Shown: positions 45,967 through 55,798 of the stretch, in pieces | Layout: every line of letters begins with the position of its first letter | How positions within the stretch are numbered: position 1 is the stretch's first letter | From: Rhodanobacter sp. OK091 | Lineage (GTDB): Bacteria > Pseudomonadota > Gammaproteobacteria > Xanthomonadales > Rhodanobacteraceae | Assembly (NCBI RefSeq): GCF_900142825.1 | Contig: NZ_FRCH01000001.1 | Span: 1,612,001-1,676,000 of the forward strand | Direction of reading: 5' to 3' | Length of the DNA: 64,000 nt | Program-made: the position numbers and the translations under genes | The notes under the pieces: model-generated | What the model was told of the DNA's origin: nothing | Database searches by the model: none | What the model saw: only the letters and a program-made list of their open reading frames with translations

Positions 45967-46845
45967 TTACTTGTTCTTGCCGCCGGTCGCCACTCCGAGG
46001 ATTTCCATGGCCTGCTTCTTCAGCTTCGCCGCCGCATCGTCGTCGAGCGGCTGCACATCGCTGCCGACCTGATGCTGCTTCAATACCAGCGTGCCATCGT
46101 CGCTCCAGCCGGCACGGTCGATCGCGCTCGGCTTCCCGTCACGGCTTGCCTTGGTCTCCTGCACGATCGCCCACGGCTTGCCGTCCTTGTAGGCATAGTC
46201 GGTGCTGGTGAAACCCTTGTCGCCGTAATCGACCAGTTCACGGATGAATTGCACCTGGCCAGCCTGGCGGAACAGCTGCCAGCCGCGCGAGACATTCGCG
46301 TCGAGCTTGGTGCCATGGGTGACCTTCATGGCGCCGAGCTGCTTCTGCTCGGCGGTGAACGCGTCCATGACTTTCTCGCCGGGGGTCTGTTCGGCCACCA
46401 GCTCGATCACCACGCCGTCATTCTTGCTGCCCTTGGCCAGCACCGGCGCCTGGATCGGCATCGCATAGTGGCGATCGCCATCGGTCAGCGTGGCCTGTAT
46501 CACATACAGGTCATTCGGCTTCACATCGGCCGGGTTGAAGCTGAGCTTGAACGGCTGCGGAAACGAGCCCGCCGGGGCGGTCTTGCTCGCCAGCGGCGCG
46601 GAGCCCACGGCGGTGGACGACACGTCGACCAGATTCAGCACCAGCGTAGCGTTCGCCGACGGCTGCACGGAACCGCGCAACGAGATTGTGCCGCTCACCT
46701 CATTGACAGCCGTGTTAGCCGCAGCGGCTGTATTCGCGGATGCGGGCGCATCCGTAGACGTCGGCTGCTCCGGAGTGGGGGCATTATTGCAACCAGCCAG
46801 AGCCAGCGCTGTAACCGACATGAGCGACAAAACTGTCTTGCGCAT
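45967..46845 (-). CDS. YbaY-like lipoprotein
   Basis: A 292-residue lipoprotein: the lipobox LALAGC places the modified Cys at about 19, followed by an Ala/Thr/Asn-rich linker. Residues about 50-150 resemble the YbaY / type III secretion lipoprotein-chaperone-like beta domain (GTISLRGSVQPSANATLVLNLVDVSSTA, NDLYVIQATLTDGDRHYAM). The C-terminal half (LVDYGDKGFTSTDYAYKDGKPWAIVQETKASRDGK) is not recognised. It probably sits in the periplasm attached to a membrane. The gene ends at the bidirectional terminator. Confidence 0.75.
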   Translation of the reverse strand: MRKTVLSLMSVTALALAGCNNAPTPEQPTSTDAPASANTAAAANTAVNEVSGTISLRGSVQPSANATLVLNLVDVSSTAVGSAPLASKTAPAGSFPQPFKLSFNPADVKPNDLYVIQATLTDGDRHYAMPIQAPVLAKGSKNDGVVIELVAEQTPGEKVMDAFTAEQKQLGAMKVTHGTKLDANVSRGWQLFRQAGQVQFIRELVDYGDKGFTSTDYAYKDGKPWAIVQETKASRDGKPSAIDRAGWSDDGTLVLKQHQVGSDVQPLDDDAAAKLKKQAMEILGVATGGKNK

Positions 46846-47040
46846 GGGAAAACCTCATCAACGTGAAAACAAGCACGAGATCGTTCAGACGCCTTGGCGC
46901 CACGATTCTACGCGGGGGAAGCTCCAAGCATAGCCCAAAAATCCCGACGCGGAAAAGTCAAGCCAGCTGATGGCCTACCATGCGCAGGCGTACGCGGCTC
47001 AGGCCCGGAAATTGCCGCCGCGGCCCCGCATCGCCACGAA

Positions 47041-48348
47041 TCAGCCCCGCCGCAAGGCCCGATACGCGATGTCCCGGCGGCAAAATGCACCCTCGTAACG
47101 GATACGACCGACCATGGCATAAGCCTGTTCGCGGGCCGCGGCGATGTCCTTGCCCAGCGCGCATACGGTCAGCACGCGACCGCCGGCGGTGACCGCCCGG
47201 CCCTGGCCGTCCAGGCGGGTGCCCGCGTGGAACACTTTGACATCGGCTTTCATATCGGCCGGCGCACCGGTATCGATCGGTGCGTCGAGACCCTCGATCA
47301 CGTCGCCGCTACGCACCCTGCCCGGATAGCCACCGGCGGCCATCACCACCCCGATCGCCGGGCGCGCATCCCAGCGCGCCTTGCTATGTTCCAGCCGGCC
47401 ATCGAGCGCGTCATCGATCAGCTCGACCAGGTCGGACTTCAGCCGCAGCATGATCGGCTGGGTTTCCGGATCGCCGAAGCGCACGTTGAATTCGATCACC
47501 TTCGGTGCGCCGCTCTTGTCGATCATCAGACCGGCGTACAGAAAGCCGATGAACGGTGCACCCTCCGCCGCCATGCCGCGCAAGGTCGGCTCGATCACTT
47601 CGCGCAGGATGCGCTGTTCGACTTCCGGGCTAACCACCGGTGCCGGCGAATACGCGCCCATACCGCCGGTGTTCGGCCCCAGATCTCCTTCGTCGCGGCG
47701 CTTGTGATCCTGGCTCGAAGCCATCGGCAGCGCGTGGCTGCCGTCGCTCATCACGATGTAGCTGGCTTCTTCGCCATCCAGGAATTCCTCGATCACCACC
47801 CTCGCCGAGGCATCGCCGAAGCTGTGTGCGCCGAGCATGTCGTGCAGCGCCAGTTCCGCATCGGCCAGGGTCAGTGCGACCACCACGCCCTTGCCCGCGG
47901 CAAGGCCGTCGGCCTTGATCACGATCGGCGCGCCGTATTGGCGCACATAGGCCAGCGCCGGAGTCAGATCGCTGAACACCGCATAGCGTGCGGTGGGAAT
48001 GTTGTGCCGCTGCAGGAAATCCTTGGCGAATGCCTTGGAGCCTTCCAGCTGCGCCGCGATCGCGCGCGGACCGAAAATGCGCAGGCCGGCGGCACGAAAG
48101 CGGTCGACCACGCCGGCCACCAGCGGCACCTCGGGACCGACCACGGTCAGCCCGATCTTCTCGCGTTTGGCCAGCTGCAGCAGGCCTTCGAGATCGTCCA
48201 TCGCGACATCGGCATTGCGCACGCCCGGCTCGTGCGCGGTACCGGCATTGCCGGGCGCCACGATCACCTCGTCGACCTGCGACGACTGCCCGAGCTTCCA
48301 CGCCAGCGCGTGTTCGCGACCGCCGCTGCCGATAACGAGAACCTTCAT
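47041..48348 (-). CDS. purD: Phosphoribosylamine-glycine ligase
   Basis: Second step of purine synthesis (GAR synthetase). The 435-residue ATP-grasp protein starts KVLVIGSGGREHALAWKL and has VGPEVPLVAGVVD, VIKADGLAAGKGVVV, FLDGEEASYIVMSDG, DEGDLGPNTGGMGAYSPAPV and NVRFGDPETQP. Start 48348 fits the family exactly. On the minus strand it follows an AMP-ligase gene with an 81-base gap. It is not next to purH, which often accompanies it. Confidence 0.96.
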   Translation of the reverse strand: MKVLVIGSGGREHALAWKLGQSSQVDEVIVAPGNAGTAHEPGVRNADVAMDDLEGLLQLAKREKIGLTVVGPEVPLVAGVVDRFRAAGLRIFGPRAIAAQLEGSKAFAKDFLQRHNIPTARYAVFSDLTPALAYVRQYGAPIVIKADGLAAGKGVVVALTLADAELALHDMLGAHSFGDASARVVIEEFLDGEEASYIVMSDGSHALPMASSQDHKRRDEGDLGPNTGGMGAYSPAPVVSPEVEQRILREVIEPTLRGMAAEGAPFIGFLYAGLMIDKSGAPKVIEFNVRFGDPETQPIMLRLKSDLVELIDDALDGRLEHSKARWDARPAIGVVMAAGGYPGRVRSGDVIEGLDAPIDTGAPADMKADVKVFHAGTRLDGQGRAVTAGGRVLTVCALGKDIAAAREQAYAMVGRIRYEGAFCRRDIAYRALRRG

Positions 48349-48429
48349 GCCTGCACTCCGAGAACCACTCATGCGCGACGCCGCGCAGTCGCGCATTGTA
48401 GCGGCTGCGACGGACTGCCCGCTCGGGGT

Positions 48430-49866
48430 TCAATCGTGGTGGTGCACCAGCTCCAGCAACGCCGCGCGCGGCAACTTGCCGGTTTCGTTGCGGGGCAACG
48501 CGGAAACCAGCCGCAGCGGACGCGGCAGGAACAGCGGATCGATAGCCCGGCGCAGCGCGTCGAGAATCATGTGTTCATCCAGCCCCGGCGCCACCGCCAG
48601 TGCCGCAATCCGGTGCACACCGAGTGCATCGGCGGCATCGAGCTGAAACACCACGCCATCCTGCACACCGGGTATCGCCAGCAGGCGCCGGCTGAGGTCG
48701 CTCAGCGAGGCGCGCTTTCCGGCGATCTCCAGCATGTCGGCATGCCTGCCGCGCAGGCGGAAGCGACGACCGCCGTCGGATAGGCTGACAATATCGGCCA
48801 AGGTGACCGGTGCGCTCAGCTGTGGCGCCTCGATCGCGGTACCGTCCGGCTGCGGATGCAGGATGACGTCGGCATACAACGACCAGTCCTCGTCCACAGT
48901 AGGGCGGCGACTGGCGAACACGCAGGTTTCGGTGGAGCCGAATACCTCCAGCACGAGAGTGCCGAAGCGCTGCTCGGCAGCCGCTGCCAATTCGCGCGGC
49001 AGCGGTGCGGTAGCCGAAACCACAGCGGCAACCGGCGGCAACGCGATGCCCGACTCGACCAGAGCGCGCAGATGCACCGGCGTGGTCACCAGCAGCCGCG
49101 GCGGCGGCACTTCGGCCAGTGCCGCCGCCACATCGGCCGGGAAGAACGGCCGCCCGGCATGCACGCTGATCTCGCCCAGCAGCGGCAGCAGGACCGACAT
49201 CTCCATGCCGTACATGTGCTGCGGCGGCACCGTGGCAACGATCTCGACATGCCGGCCGACGGCCGCCTGCAGCATGCCCAGGTTGCCCGCGTTGCTGGCG
49301 TGAAAGCTGCCCCAGGTTTTTTCGTTGGCGCTGGGCATGCCGGTGGAGCCGGAGGTATAGCCGATCGCCACCACCTGCTCGGCCGGAATCATCGGCCAGC
49401 TCGTATCGGCCCGGCTCGTATCGGTTTCGGGCGGCAATGCGACGTCCAGCGACGGCATCAGTCGATAACCCGGCGGTGCCGGATCGAGCGCCTGCTCGCC
49501 CAGCGCGTAGCAGCCGGGATGCGCCGCCATCACTTCATCCACCGCCTGTGGCGCGCGCGATGACGGCAACAGATTGATCTGTCCACGCAGCACGATCGCG
49601 CAGAACGCCACCAGGAATGCGTAACGGTCCTCACACAGATTCACTGCGGCCGCCGCGGCAGGCAAGCCGGCAGCCACCGCCTGCACGTGCGTCAGGAACT
49701 GTGCGGCAGTCACCGCCTCGCCGTGTCGCCGGACCAGAACCCGTAAAGGATCGGCAGCGGCCAACAGTGGCAGCCGTTGCGGTGCTTCACGCTGGTAGAT
49801 GTCGTAAACGATGGCCAAGCCGCACTCTCCCGGATGCTTCAATTCGTCGTGCTGCAGGAACAGCAT
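48430..49866 (-). CDS. AMP-binding acyl/aryl ligase
   Basis: An adenylate-forming enzyme of up to 478 residues. The P-loop-like motif is VAIGYTSGSTGMPSANEKTW, followed by PPQHMYGMEMSVLLPLL, the EVFGSTET motif and the late RGRHADMLEIAGKRASLSDLSRRL with a C-terminal lysine in PRNETGKLPRAALLEL. It resembles the stand-alone acyl-adenylating ligases linked to aryl-polyene or xanthomonadin pigments, but no such genes lie beside it. The start is uncertain: ATG 49866, or TTG 49818 which has a better ribosome binding site (GGGAG) and begins nearer the homology. A small 15-base tandem repeat encodes DTSRADTSW around residue 150. Confidence 0.8.
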   Translation of the reverse strand: MLFLQHDELKHPGECGLAIVYDIYQREAPQRLPLLAAADPLRVLVRRHGEAVTAAQFLTHVQAVAAGLPAAAAAVNLCEDRYAFLVAFCAIVLRGQINLLPSSRAPQAVDEVMAAHPGCYALGEQALDPAPPGYRLMPSLDVALPPETDTSRADTSWPMIPAEQVVAIGYTSGSTGMPSANEKTWGSFHASNAGNLGMLQAAVGRHVEIVATVPPQHMYGMEMSVLLPLLGEISVHAGRPFFPADVAAALAEVPPPRLLVTTPVHLRALVESGIALPPVAAVVSATAPLPRELAAAAEQRFGTLVLEVFGSTETCVFASRRPTVDEDWSLYADVILHPQPDGTAIEAPQLSAPVTLADIVSLSDGGRRFRLRGRHADMLEIAGKRASLSDLSRRLLAIPGVQDGVVFQLDAADALGVHRIAALAVAPGLDEHMILDALRRAIDPLFLPRPLRLVSALPRNETGKLPRAALLELVHHHD

Positions 49867-49985
49867 CGCCCCGATCCATTAACGCCGACGTGAATGGCCG
49901 GCGCTGTCGTGACACAGCGATTCACGGAGCCGCTGGTTGGCACCGCACTGTTCCGACAGGGTTCCGACGCGTCCCCTTCGACCGC

Positions 49986-50558
49986 TCAGGCGCGGATGAT
50001 AGCGCCCGACAATGCATCGCGGATCACGGTGGGATTGTTCTGGCCGCCCAGAGGGGCGTCCAGCAGGCCGTCCAGCGCATCGCCGAAATAGTCCGCAACG
50101 GTCTGCGCCAGGCGCGCCGGCGGTTGGCCGTGCGGGTTCGCACTGGTCGATACCAGCGCACCACCGAACGCACGACACAGCGTGGCGGCAGGTTCGTGAG
50201 CGGTGACCCGCAGCGCGATGCCGGCGTGTGTACCGGCGATCCATGTCGGCACTTCCGCCGAGCGCGGGAAAACCCAGGTATGCGGCCCCGGCCAACTTGC
50301 CCACACCTGCTGCAGGACTTCGGCTGGCACCGCGGCAAGCTCGATATAGCGCTCGACCTGGGCGAACTCGGCGGCAATCAGCAATACGCCCTGTGTCGGC
50401 GGACGCTGCTTCAGCGCGAACAGGCGCTCGAACGCAACCCGATCATGCGGATCGCAGCCGAGGCCGAACACGGCCTCGGTCGGATAGGCCAGCACACCGC
50501 CACCATGCAGCAGCTCGGCGGCAGCACCGGACTCGGCGAGGGTGAAGCGCTGTAGCAC
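49986..50558 (-). CDS. tsaC: L-threonylcarbamoyladenylate synthase
   Basis: Makes threonylcarbamoyl-AMP for the t6A modification of ANN-decoding tRNAs. The 190-residue YrdC/Sua5-domain protein has LLHGGGVLAYPTEAVFGLGCDP, KQRPPTQGVLLIAA, the WPGPHTWVFPRS region and GALVSTSANPHGQPPA. It starts with GTG immediately after the topA stop, so the two are very likely co-transcribed; the same order occurs in other xanthomonads and pseudomonads. Confidence 0.94.
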   Translation of the reverse strand: MLQRFTLAESGAAAELLHGGGVLAYPTEAVFGLGCDPHDRVAFERLFALKQRPPTQGVLLIAAEFAQVERYIELAAVPAEVLQQVWASWPGPHTWVFPRSAEVPTWIAGTHAGIALRVTAHEPAATLCRAFGGALVSTSANPHGQPPARLAQTVADYFGDALDGLLDAPLGGQNNPTVIRDALSGAIIRA

Positions 50559-53087
50559 TCAGGTCTCGACTTTCTCTGACAAGACGTTCTTGGCCGCGAC
50601 TTTCTTCGTCGCCGCTTTCTTGGCAGCCGCTTTTTTGGTCGCGGTCTTCGTGGCGGCTTTCTTCTTTGTCGCAGCTTTCTTGACGGCCGCCTTCTTCACT
50701 GCCGGCGCTGCCTTCTTGGCGGCAACCTTCTTGGTCGCGGTCTTCTTCGTGGCGGTTTTGGTGGCGGTCTTCTTGCCGAAGCGTCCCTTGCGCACCGGCG
50801 CGGCCGCGAGCAGCTCAAGACACTGCTGCTCGGTCAGCTCCTTCGGCTCCTGTTCCTTCGGGATGCGCGCGTTCTTCTCGCCATCGGTGATGTACGCGCC
50901 GTAGCGGCCGTTGAGTACCTGCACGCCGTTGCCGAAATCGAGGATCAACCGGTTCGCCAGCATCTCGAGTTTCTCGGCCACGATCTGCAAGGCGCGCGGC
51001 AGCTCGATCGTGTACGGATCGTCCTCGGGCTTGAGCGAGGCATAGGTGCTGCCCTGCTTCACGAACGGGCCGAAACGGCCGACACCGACCATGACCTCGT
51101 CTCCGTTCTCCGCCTGGCCGAGCTGGCGCGGCAGCTTGAACAGCTCCAGCGCCTCGGCCAGCGTGATCGTGTGCATGCTTTGGCCGGGGCGCAACGAGGC
51201 GAAGGTCGGCTTGTCCTCGTCGTCCTTGGTGCCGATCGCGGCATACGGTCCGAAGCGGCCCAGCCGCACCGACACCGGCTTGCCGGTTTTCGGATCGCTG
51301 CCAAGTTCGCGTGCACCGGTCGCCTCGTTGCGATCGACCGACTCGGTCTTCTCGTCCACCTGCTGCTTGAACGGCAGCCAGAAACGCTCCATCAGCGGTA
51401 CCCAGGCTTCCTCGCCGCGGCTGACCGCATCGAGTTCGTCCTCCATCTTCGCGGTGAAGTCGTAATCGACGTAGCGGGTGAAATGCGCGGTGAGAAATTT
51501 GCTGACGGCGCGGCCGACGTCGCTGGGCTTGAAGCGGCGGTTGTCGAGCAGGACGTATTCGCGATTCTGCAGCACCTGGATGATGCTGGCGTAGGTCGAC
51601 GGACGGCCGATGCCATGTTCCTCCAGCGCCTTGACCAGGCTGGCTTCGGAATAGCGCGGCGGTGGCTCGGTGAAATGCTGGTCGGCGGCGATCTCGTGCA
51701 GCGGCACCTGCTCGCCCACCGCCAGTCGCGGCAGGCGACGACCCTCGTCGTCGTCCTCGGCGCTCTTCTGGTCGCGGCCTTCCTCGTACACGGCAAGAAA
51801 GCCTGGATCGATCACGGTGGTGCCGCTGGCGCGGAACGAGGCGTCGCCGCCTGCCGCGTCGCGCAGCGCAAATTCCACCGAGACGGTATTCAGCGTGGCG
51901 TGGATCATCTGGCAGGCGACGGTGCGCTTCCAGATCAATTCATACAGCTTGCGCTGGTCGTCGTTGAGGAAGGCGGCGATCGCTTTTGGCGTATACATCG
52001 CCGAAGTCGGACGGATCGCTTCATGCGCCTCCTGCGCGTTCTTCGACTTGGTCTTGTAGACCTGCGGGGCATCGGGCAATGCATGGCCGCCGAAATCGCG
52101 GGCGATCAGCTGGCGCAGCTCGGCCACCGCGTCGTCACCCAGCATGGTGGAGTCGGTACGCATATAGGTGATCAGGCCGACGTTGCCCTCGTCGCCGAGC
52201 GCCACGCCTTCGTACAGCCCCTGCGCCACCTTCATCGTGCGGCTGGTGGTGAAGCCGAGCTTGCGCGCGGCCTCCTGCTGCAGGGTGGAAGTGGTGAACG
52301 GCGCCGCCGGGCGGCGCTTGCGCTCCTTCGAACCGACGTCGCTGACGGTGAGGCGGCCGCGGGCAGCCTGCTTCAGTGCGTCGCGCGCGGCTAACGCATC
52401 GGCTTCGTTGGTGAGATCGAACTGCTCGAACTTCTTGCCGTTGAGCTTGCTCAGACGGGCCGTGAAATCGCCCTCGGCATGCTTCAGCTGGGCCTCGATG
52501 GTCCAGTATTCGCGCGCCTTGAATGCCTCGATCTCATCCTCGCGCTCGACGATCATGCGCAGTGCCGGCGACTGCACGCGACCGGCGGACAGTCCGCGCT
52601 GCACCTTGCGCCACAACACCGGCGACAGGTTGAAGCCGACCAGATAGTCCAACGCGCGACGGGCTTGCTGCGCATCGACCAGGTCATGCGACAGCTGGCG
52701 CGGTGATGCCACCGCCGCCTTGATCGCCTTCGGCGTGATCTCGGAGAACACCACACGATGCATGCGCTTGCCTTCGGTCAGGCCGCGCTCCTTCAGGATC
52801 TCGCTGATGTGCCAGGAGATCGCCTCGCCTTCGCGATCCAAGTCGGTCGCGAGATAGATGTCGTCGGCCAGCTTGGCGGCCTTGGCGATCGCGTCGACGT
52901 GCTTCTCGTTGCGCTCGATCACCTCGTAGGCCATGGTGAAACCGTGCTCGGTGTCGACCGCGCCCTCCTTCGGCTTCAGGTCACGCACGTGACCGTAGGA
53001 GGCGAGGACCTGAAAGTCCTTGCCGAGGTATTTGTTGATCGTCTTGGCTTTGGCCGGTGATTCGACGATGAGCAGGTTTTTTGCCAT
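50559..53087 (-). CDS. topA: DNA topoisomerase I with lysine-rich tail
   Basis: Type IA topoisomerase that relaxes negative supercoils. The 842-residue protein starts with the TOPRIM domain (NLLIVESPAKAKTINKYLG, ATDLDREGEAISWH), has the active Tyr in NVGLITYMRTDSTML, and topoisomerase zinc-ribbon-derived repeats later (SVRLGRFGPYAAIG, GVGRFGPFVKQG). The cysteines of those ribbons are missing. The last 80 or so residues are a histone H1-like run of KKA/TKK repeats, which may bind DNA. Start 53087 (MAKNLLIVESPA) is the family start. Upstream lies an AT-rich stretch with TATATATA (about 53134-53142). Confidence 0.96.
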   Translation of the reverse strand: MAKNLLIVESPAKAKTINKYLGKDFQVLASYGHVRDLKPKEGAVDTEHGFTMAYEVIERNEKHVDAIAKAAKLADDIYLATDLDREGEAISWHISEILKERGLTEGKRMHRVVFSEITPKAIKAAVASPRQLSHDLVDAQQARRALDYLVGFNLSPVLWRKVQRGLSAGRVQSPALRMIVEREDEIEAFKAREYWTIEAQLKHAEGDFTARLSKLNGKKFEQFDLTNEADALAARDALKQAARGRLTVSDVGSKERKRRPAAPFTTSTLQQEAARKLGFTTSRTMKVAQGLYEGVALGDEGNVGLITYMRTDSTMLGDDAVAELRQLIARDFGGHALPDAPQVYKTKSKNAQEAHEAIRPTSAMYTPKAIAAFLNDDQRKLYELIWKRTVACQMIHATLNTVSVEFALRDAAGGDASFRASGTTVIDPGFLAVYEEGRDQKSAEDDDEGRRLPRLAVGEQVPLHEIAADQHFTEPPPRYSEASLVKALEEHGIGRPSTYASIIQVLQNREYVLLDNRRFKPSDVGRAVSKFLTAHFTRYVDYDFTAKMEDELDAVSRGEEAWVPLMERFWLPFKQQVDEKTESVDRNEATGARELGSDPKTGKPVSVRLGRFGPYAAIGTKDDEDKPTFASLRPGQSMHTITLAEALELFKLPRQLGQAENGDEVMVGVGRFGPFVKQGSTYASLKPEDDPYTIELPRALQIVAEKLEMLANRLILDFGNGVQVLNGRYGAYITDGEKNARIPKEQEPKELTEQQCLELLAAAPVRKGRFGKKTATKTATKKTATKKVAAKKAAPAVKKAAVKKAATKKKAATKTATKKAAAKKAATKKVAAKNVLSEKVET

Positions 53088-53218
53088 GAAGCTGGATTTC
53101 CGCAAGTGAACCACCGGCGCTTCCGTGCCGGACATATATATAGTTGAAACCATGCCGCGCCCGCGGCTGTCAAGCCTGAACCCGCCAGACCCGCCAGGCC
53201 GGGGGCAAGCGTCTCTGA

Positions 53219-54400
53219 TCAAGCGTTGTCGGGCAATCGCTGGTAGCGGTTGCCCGGCAGACTCTCGATCCGGGCTTCCAGTTCCAGCATCAACAGCATC
53301 GAGGACAGCGTGGCCGCCGATTGCCCTGTACGCCGAACAAGTTCGTCCAACGTCGTTGGCTCATGACCAAGTTCGGTCAAAAGCCGACGATAGGCGGCAT
53401 CCTCCCCCGAGCTGGAACGGTCGCCTGAATCGCTCGTGCCACCTTTGGCAACCAGCTGCCGAGTCGCCTCGCTGCCGGTTTCCGCCTGCAGTCGGGCAGC
53501 CAGTTCGCATCCAAGCATGCGCGCTGCCGGCGCCAATGTCTCGATAATCTCCACGGCGCTCTCTACCAACCGCGCGCCATCACGGATCAGACGATGGCAG
53601 CCGCGAGCCAGCGGATTATGGATGGAGCCGGGCAACGCGAACACCTCGCGACCCTGTTCCCCAGCCAACCGGGCCGTGATCAACGAACCGGAACGCAAAC
53701 CCGCCTCGATCACCAGCGTGCCCAGCGACAGGCCCGCAATGATACGGTTCCGCCGCGGAAAATGATCGGCACGCGCGGGAGTGCCGGGTGGAAACTCGCT
53801 GATCAGCACGCCGTGCGTGGCGATTCGCCGGGCCAGCGCATGGTGCTTGCGCGGATACACCCGATCCGGTCCGGTGCCGATAACCGCCAGCGTCGCCGCC
53901 CCCGCATCCAGGGCGGCTGTATGGGCCGCGCCGTCGATGCCGTCGGCCATGCCGCTGGTAATGGCGAAGCCGGCCTGCGCCAGCGCATGGGCAAACGCAC
54001 GGGCATGCGCCAGCCCACTCGCGCTGGCGCTGCGGGCACCCACGATCGCTACTTGCGGATACAGCAGCCGACTGGCGTCGCCGATCACGAACAAGGCCGC
54101 CGCCGGCTGCGGAATGTTTTCCAGTTGGGGCGGAAAGTCCGCTTCGGTACAGCGCAACAACCGGTGACCCGGCTCGGCCAGCCACGCCAGATCGCTCGCC
54201 AATTGCACCTCGTCGGGCTGTGCCAGCCACGCCTTCGCTGGCTCACCGAGCACCGCGGCATGACGCTGCAGCTGCCCTACGACCCTCCGGATATCGCCAT
54301 CGGCAGCATCGAGCCGCTCGCGCAGACCACCCGGGCCGAGGCCCGGCGTGCGCAGGGCTATCAGCCACGCGCGCAGTACATCCCTGTCGTCCATGTGCAT
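53219..54400 (-). CDS. dprA: DNA-processing protein DprA
   Basis: Loads RecA on incoming single-stranded DNA during natural transformation. The 393-residue protein has an N-terminal SAM-like part (LIALRTPGLGPGGLRERL), the Rossmann-type core with VAIVGARSASASGLAHARAFA, SGMADGIDGAAHTAALDAGAATLAVIGTG, FPRRNRIIAGLS and a C-terminal winged-helix domain (TLDELVRRTGQSAATLSSMLLMLEL). Start 54400 (MHMDDRD) or 54394 (MDDRD) is likely; the longer frame upstream has no homology and covers a terminator. Together with comF it suggests the organism can be competent. Confidence 0.93.
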   Translation of the reverse strand: MHMDDRDVLRAWLIALRTPGLGPGGLRERLDAADGDIRRVVGQLQRHAAVLGEPAKAWLAQPDEVQLASDLAWLAEPGHRLLRCTEADFPPQLENIPQPAAALFVIGDASRLLYPQVAIVGARSASASGLAHARAFAHALAQAGFAITSGMADGIDGAAHTAALDAGAATLAVIGTGPDRVYPRKHHALARRIATHGVLISEFPPGTPARADHFPRRNRIIAGLSLGTLVIEAGLRSGSLITARLAGEQGREVFALPGSIHNPLARGCHRLIRDGARLVESAVEIIETLAPAARMLGCELAARLQAETGSEATRQLVAKGGTSDSGDRSSSGEDAAYRRLLTELGHEPTTLDELVRRTGQSAATLSSMLLMLELEARIESLPGNRYQRLPDNA

Positions 54401-54423
54401 GTGCTGCAGTTTACGGAGCCCGC

Positions 54424-54457
54424 ACAAACAGAAACGGCGCGGTGGTGGCCGCGCCGT
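54424..54457 (-). terminator. Terminator between LysM-protein gene and dprA
   Basis: Read on the minus strand, ACGGCGCGG, loop CCACCA, CCGCGCCGT, then TTCTGTTTGT. The 9-base perfect stem with a T-rich tail follows the stop of the LysM-protein gene and precedes dprA. Confidence 0.75.
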
Positions 54458-54488
54458 ACTGTAGGCAGATGCCAATAGAAGGCGGGTG

Positions 54489-55610
54489 TTATTCCGGCGC
54501 GCGCAGGCGGGCACCGATGTGCACCGGCCGCAAGCCGTCCATGATCAAGCCGTAGCTGACCCGGTCGAATGTGCGGAACACCATGACGTGACCGACGTAT
54601 TCGTCCGGCAAGGTGACCCGCTCGCCCACGCCGCGGCGCCAGCTGTTGCTGGCAACGTCGTCATGGATGTTCTCGCCCGGCTCGTACATCGTGAACGTCT
54701 GGCCGTTGTCGACTCCGTCCTTGGCGCCGATCGACAGCATCACCACCTGGCGCGAACCGGCCGCATCCATCGCATCGGCAAACCCGATCACCTTGGCGTT
54801 GGCCGCCACCGACTTCGGCGGGTGCGGGTAGTAGGACGCGTCATACGGCCTGTCATCGACGGGCATGATGCGGTCGCCGCTGCGGATTTCCAGCGTCGCG
54901 TTGAGCAGCAACAAGGTCGCCGGGTCGCCCATGCGCAGCGTCTCGGCGGTGCCGATCACGCTGACTTCGACGCCGAGGTCATCGCCCTTGCCATAGTGAC
55001 CGTCGTTGCGGGAATCCTCGCGCCACGGCGCATTGACCATTGCCGCGTTGCTGTCCAGTTCGTGACCCACCAGATCGGCACTGGCCGCATCGCTCTGATT
55101 GAAGCCCCGGAATACGTGAGTCGGCCGCACGATCGCCCAGCGTTGACCCGGCTCGCCCTGCAGGCCGCGCACGTAGATGTTCTGGCCTACCGCGCCGCGC
55201 AATCGGGCCTCTTCCAGACCGACCACATACGGGGCGGAGCTGACCGCATTCGAATCCATCACCCGCATGTCCTTGAGGAACATTTTCAGCTCGGACAGCG
55301 GAATCGCCGACACCGGCTCGCCTTCGGGATGCACCTGCGGCTGCAGCTGCAGGTGCGGCCCGTTGATAAAGGACAGATTGAGCACGTCGCCGGGGTAGAT
55401 CAGGTGGGGGTTGCGCACCTGCGGGTTAGCCTGCCAGATCTCCGGCCACAGCCAGGGCTTGGACAGGAATTTGGCGGAAATGTCCCACAAGGTGTCGCCC
55501 CGGCGCACGGTGTAGCTGTCGGGATGATCGGCCCGCAGTTGCGCGCCGGCGGCATAGACGGCCACGGTGACCAGCATGCCGGCCAGCAACACGATAAATT
55601 TCTTGATCAT
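54489..55610 (-). CDS. LysM-domain exported protein
   Basis: A 373-residue exported protein. After a signal peptide (MIKKFIVLLAGMLVTVAVYA) a LysM domain lies at about residues 32-80 (YTVRRGDTLWDISAKFLSKPWLWPEIWQANPQVRNPHLIYPGDVL), which binds peptidoglycan. The rest has no domain I can name but repeats short beta segments (VFRTFDRVSYGLIMDG). Genes of this kind regularly precede dprA and topA in related bacteria, divergent from def. Start 55610 fits the signal peptide, with GGGGGA upstream. Confidence 0.88.
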   Translation of the reverse strand: MIKKFIVLLAGMLVTVAVYAAGAQLRADHPDSYTVRRGDTLWDISAKFLSKPWLWPEIWQANPQVRNPHLIYPGDVLNLSFINGPHLQLQPQVHPEGEPVSAIPLSELKMFLKDMRVMDSNAVSSAPYVVGLEEARLRGAVGQNIYVRGLQGEPGQRWAIVRPTHVFRGFNQSDAASADLVGHELDSNAAMVNAPWREDSRNDGHYGKGDDLGVEVSVIGTAETLRMGDPATLLLLNATLEIRSGDRIMPVDDRPYDASYYPHPPKSVAANAKVIGFADAMDAAGSRQVVMLSIGAKDGVDNGQTFTMYEPGENIHDDVASNSWRRGVGERVTLPDEYVGHVMVFRTFDRVSYGLIMDGLRPVHIGARLRAPE

Positions 55611-55798
55611 TGGTGGGAATCCCCCTTCCCCAGATGCTCGGTCGAGTGTAACCGAATGGTTAACACGCGCAACAGGCGCGAGTTGGCAAAAATCGTCTGC
55701 ACTCGGATGGTTGCCGACGTACAATGAGGCACATTCTAGATCGCACCGGGGGTGGCTTTTTACCAAATCGCCCGCAGTTCCGGCGCCGAGGTGATTCC

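Noticed and set aside
53134-53142. TATATATA as topA -10 box
   Set aside because: No -35 element lies at a proper distance (TTGACA on the minus strand is 25 bases away), so it is only mentioned with topA.
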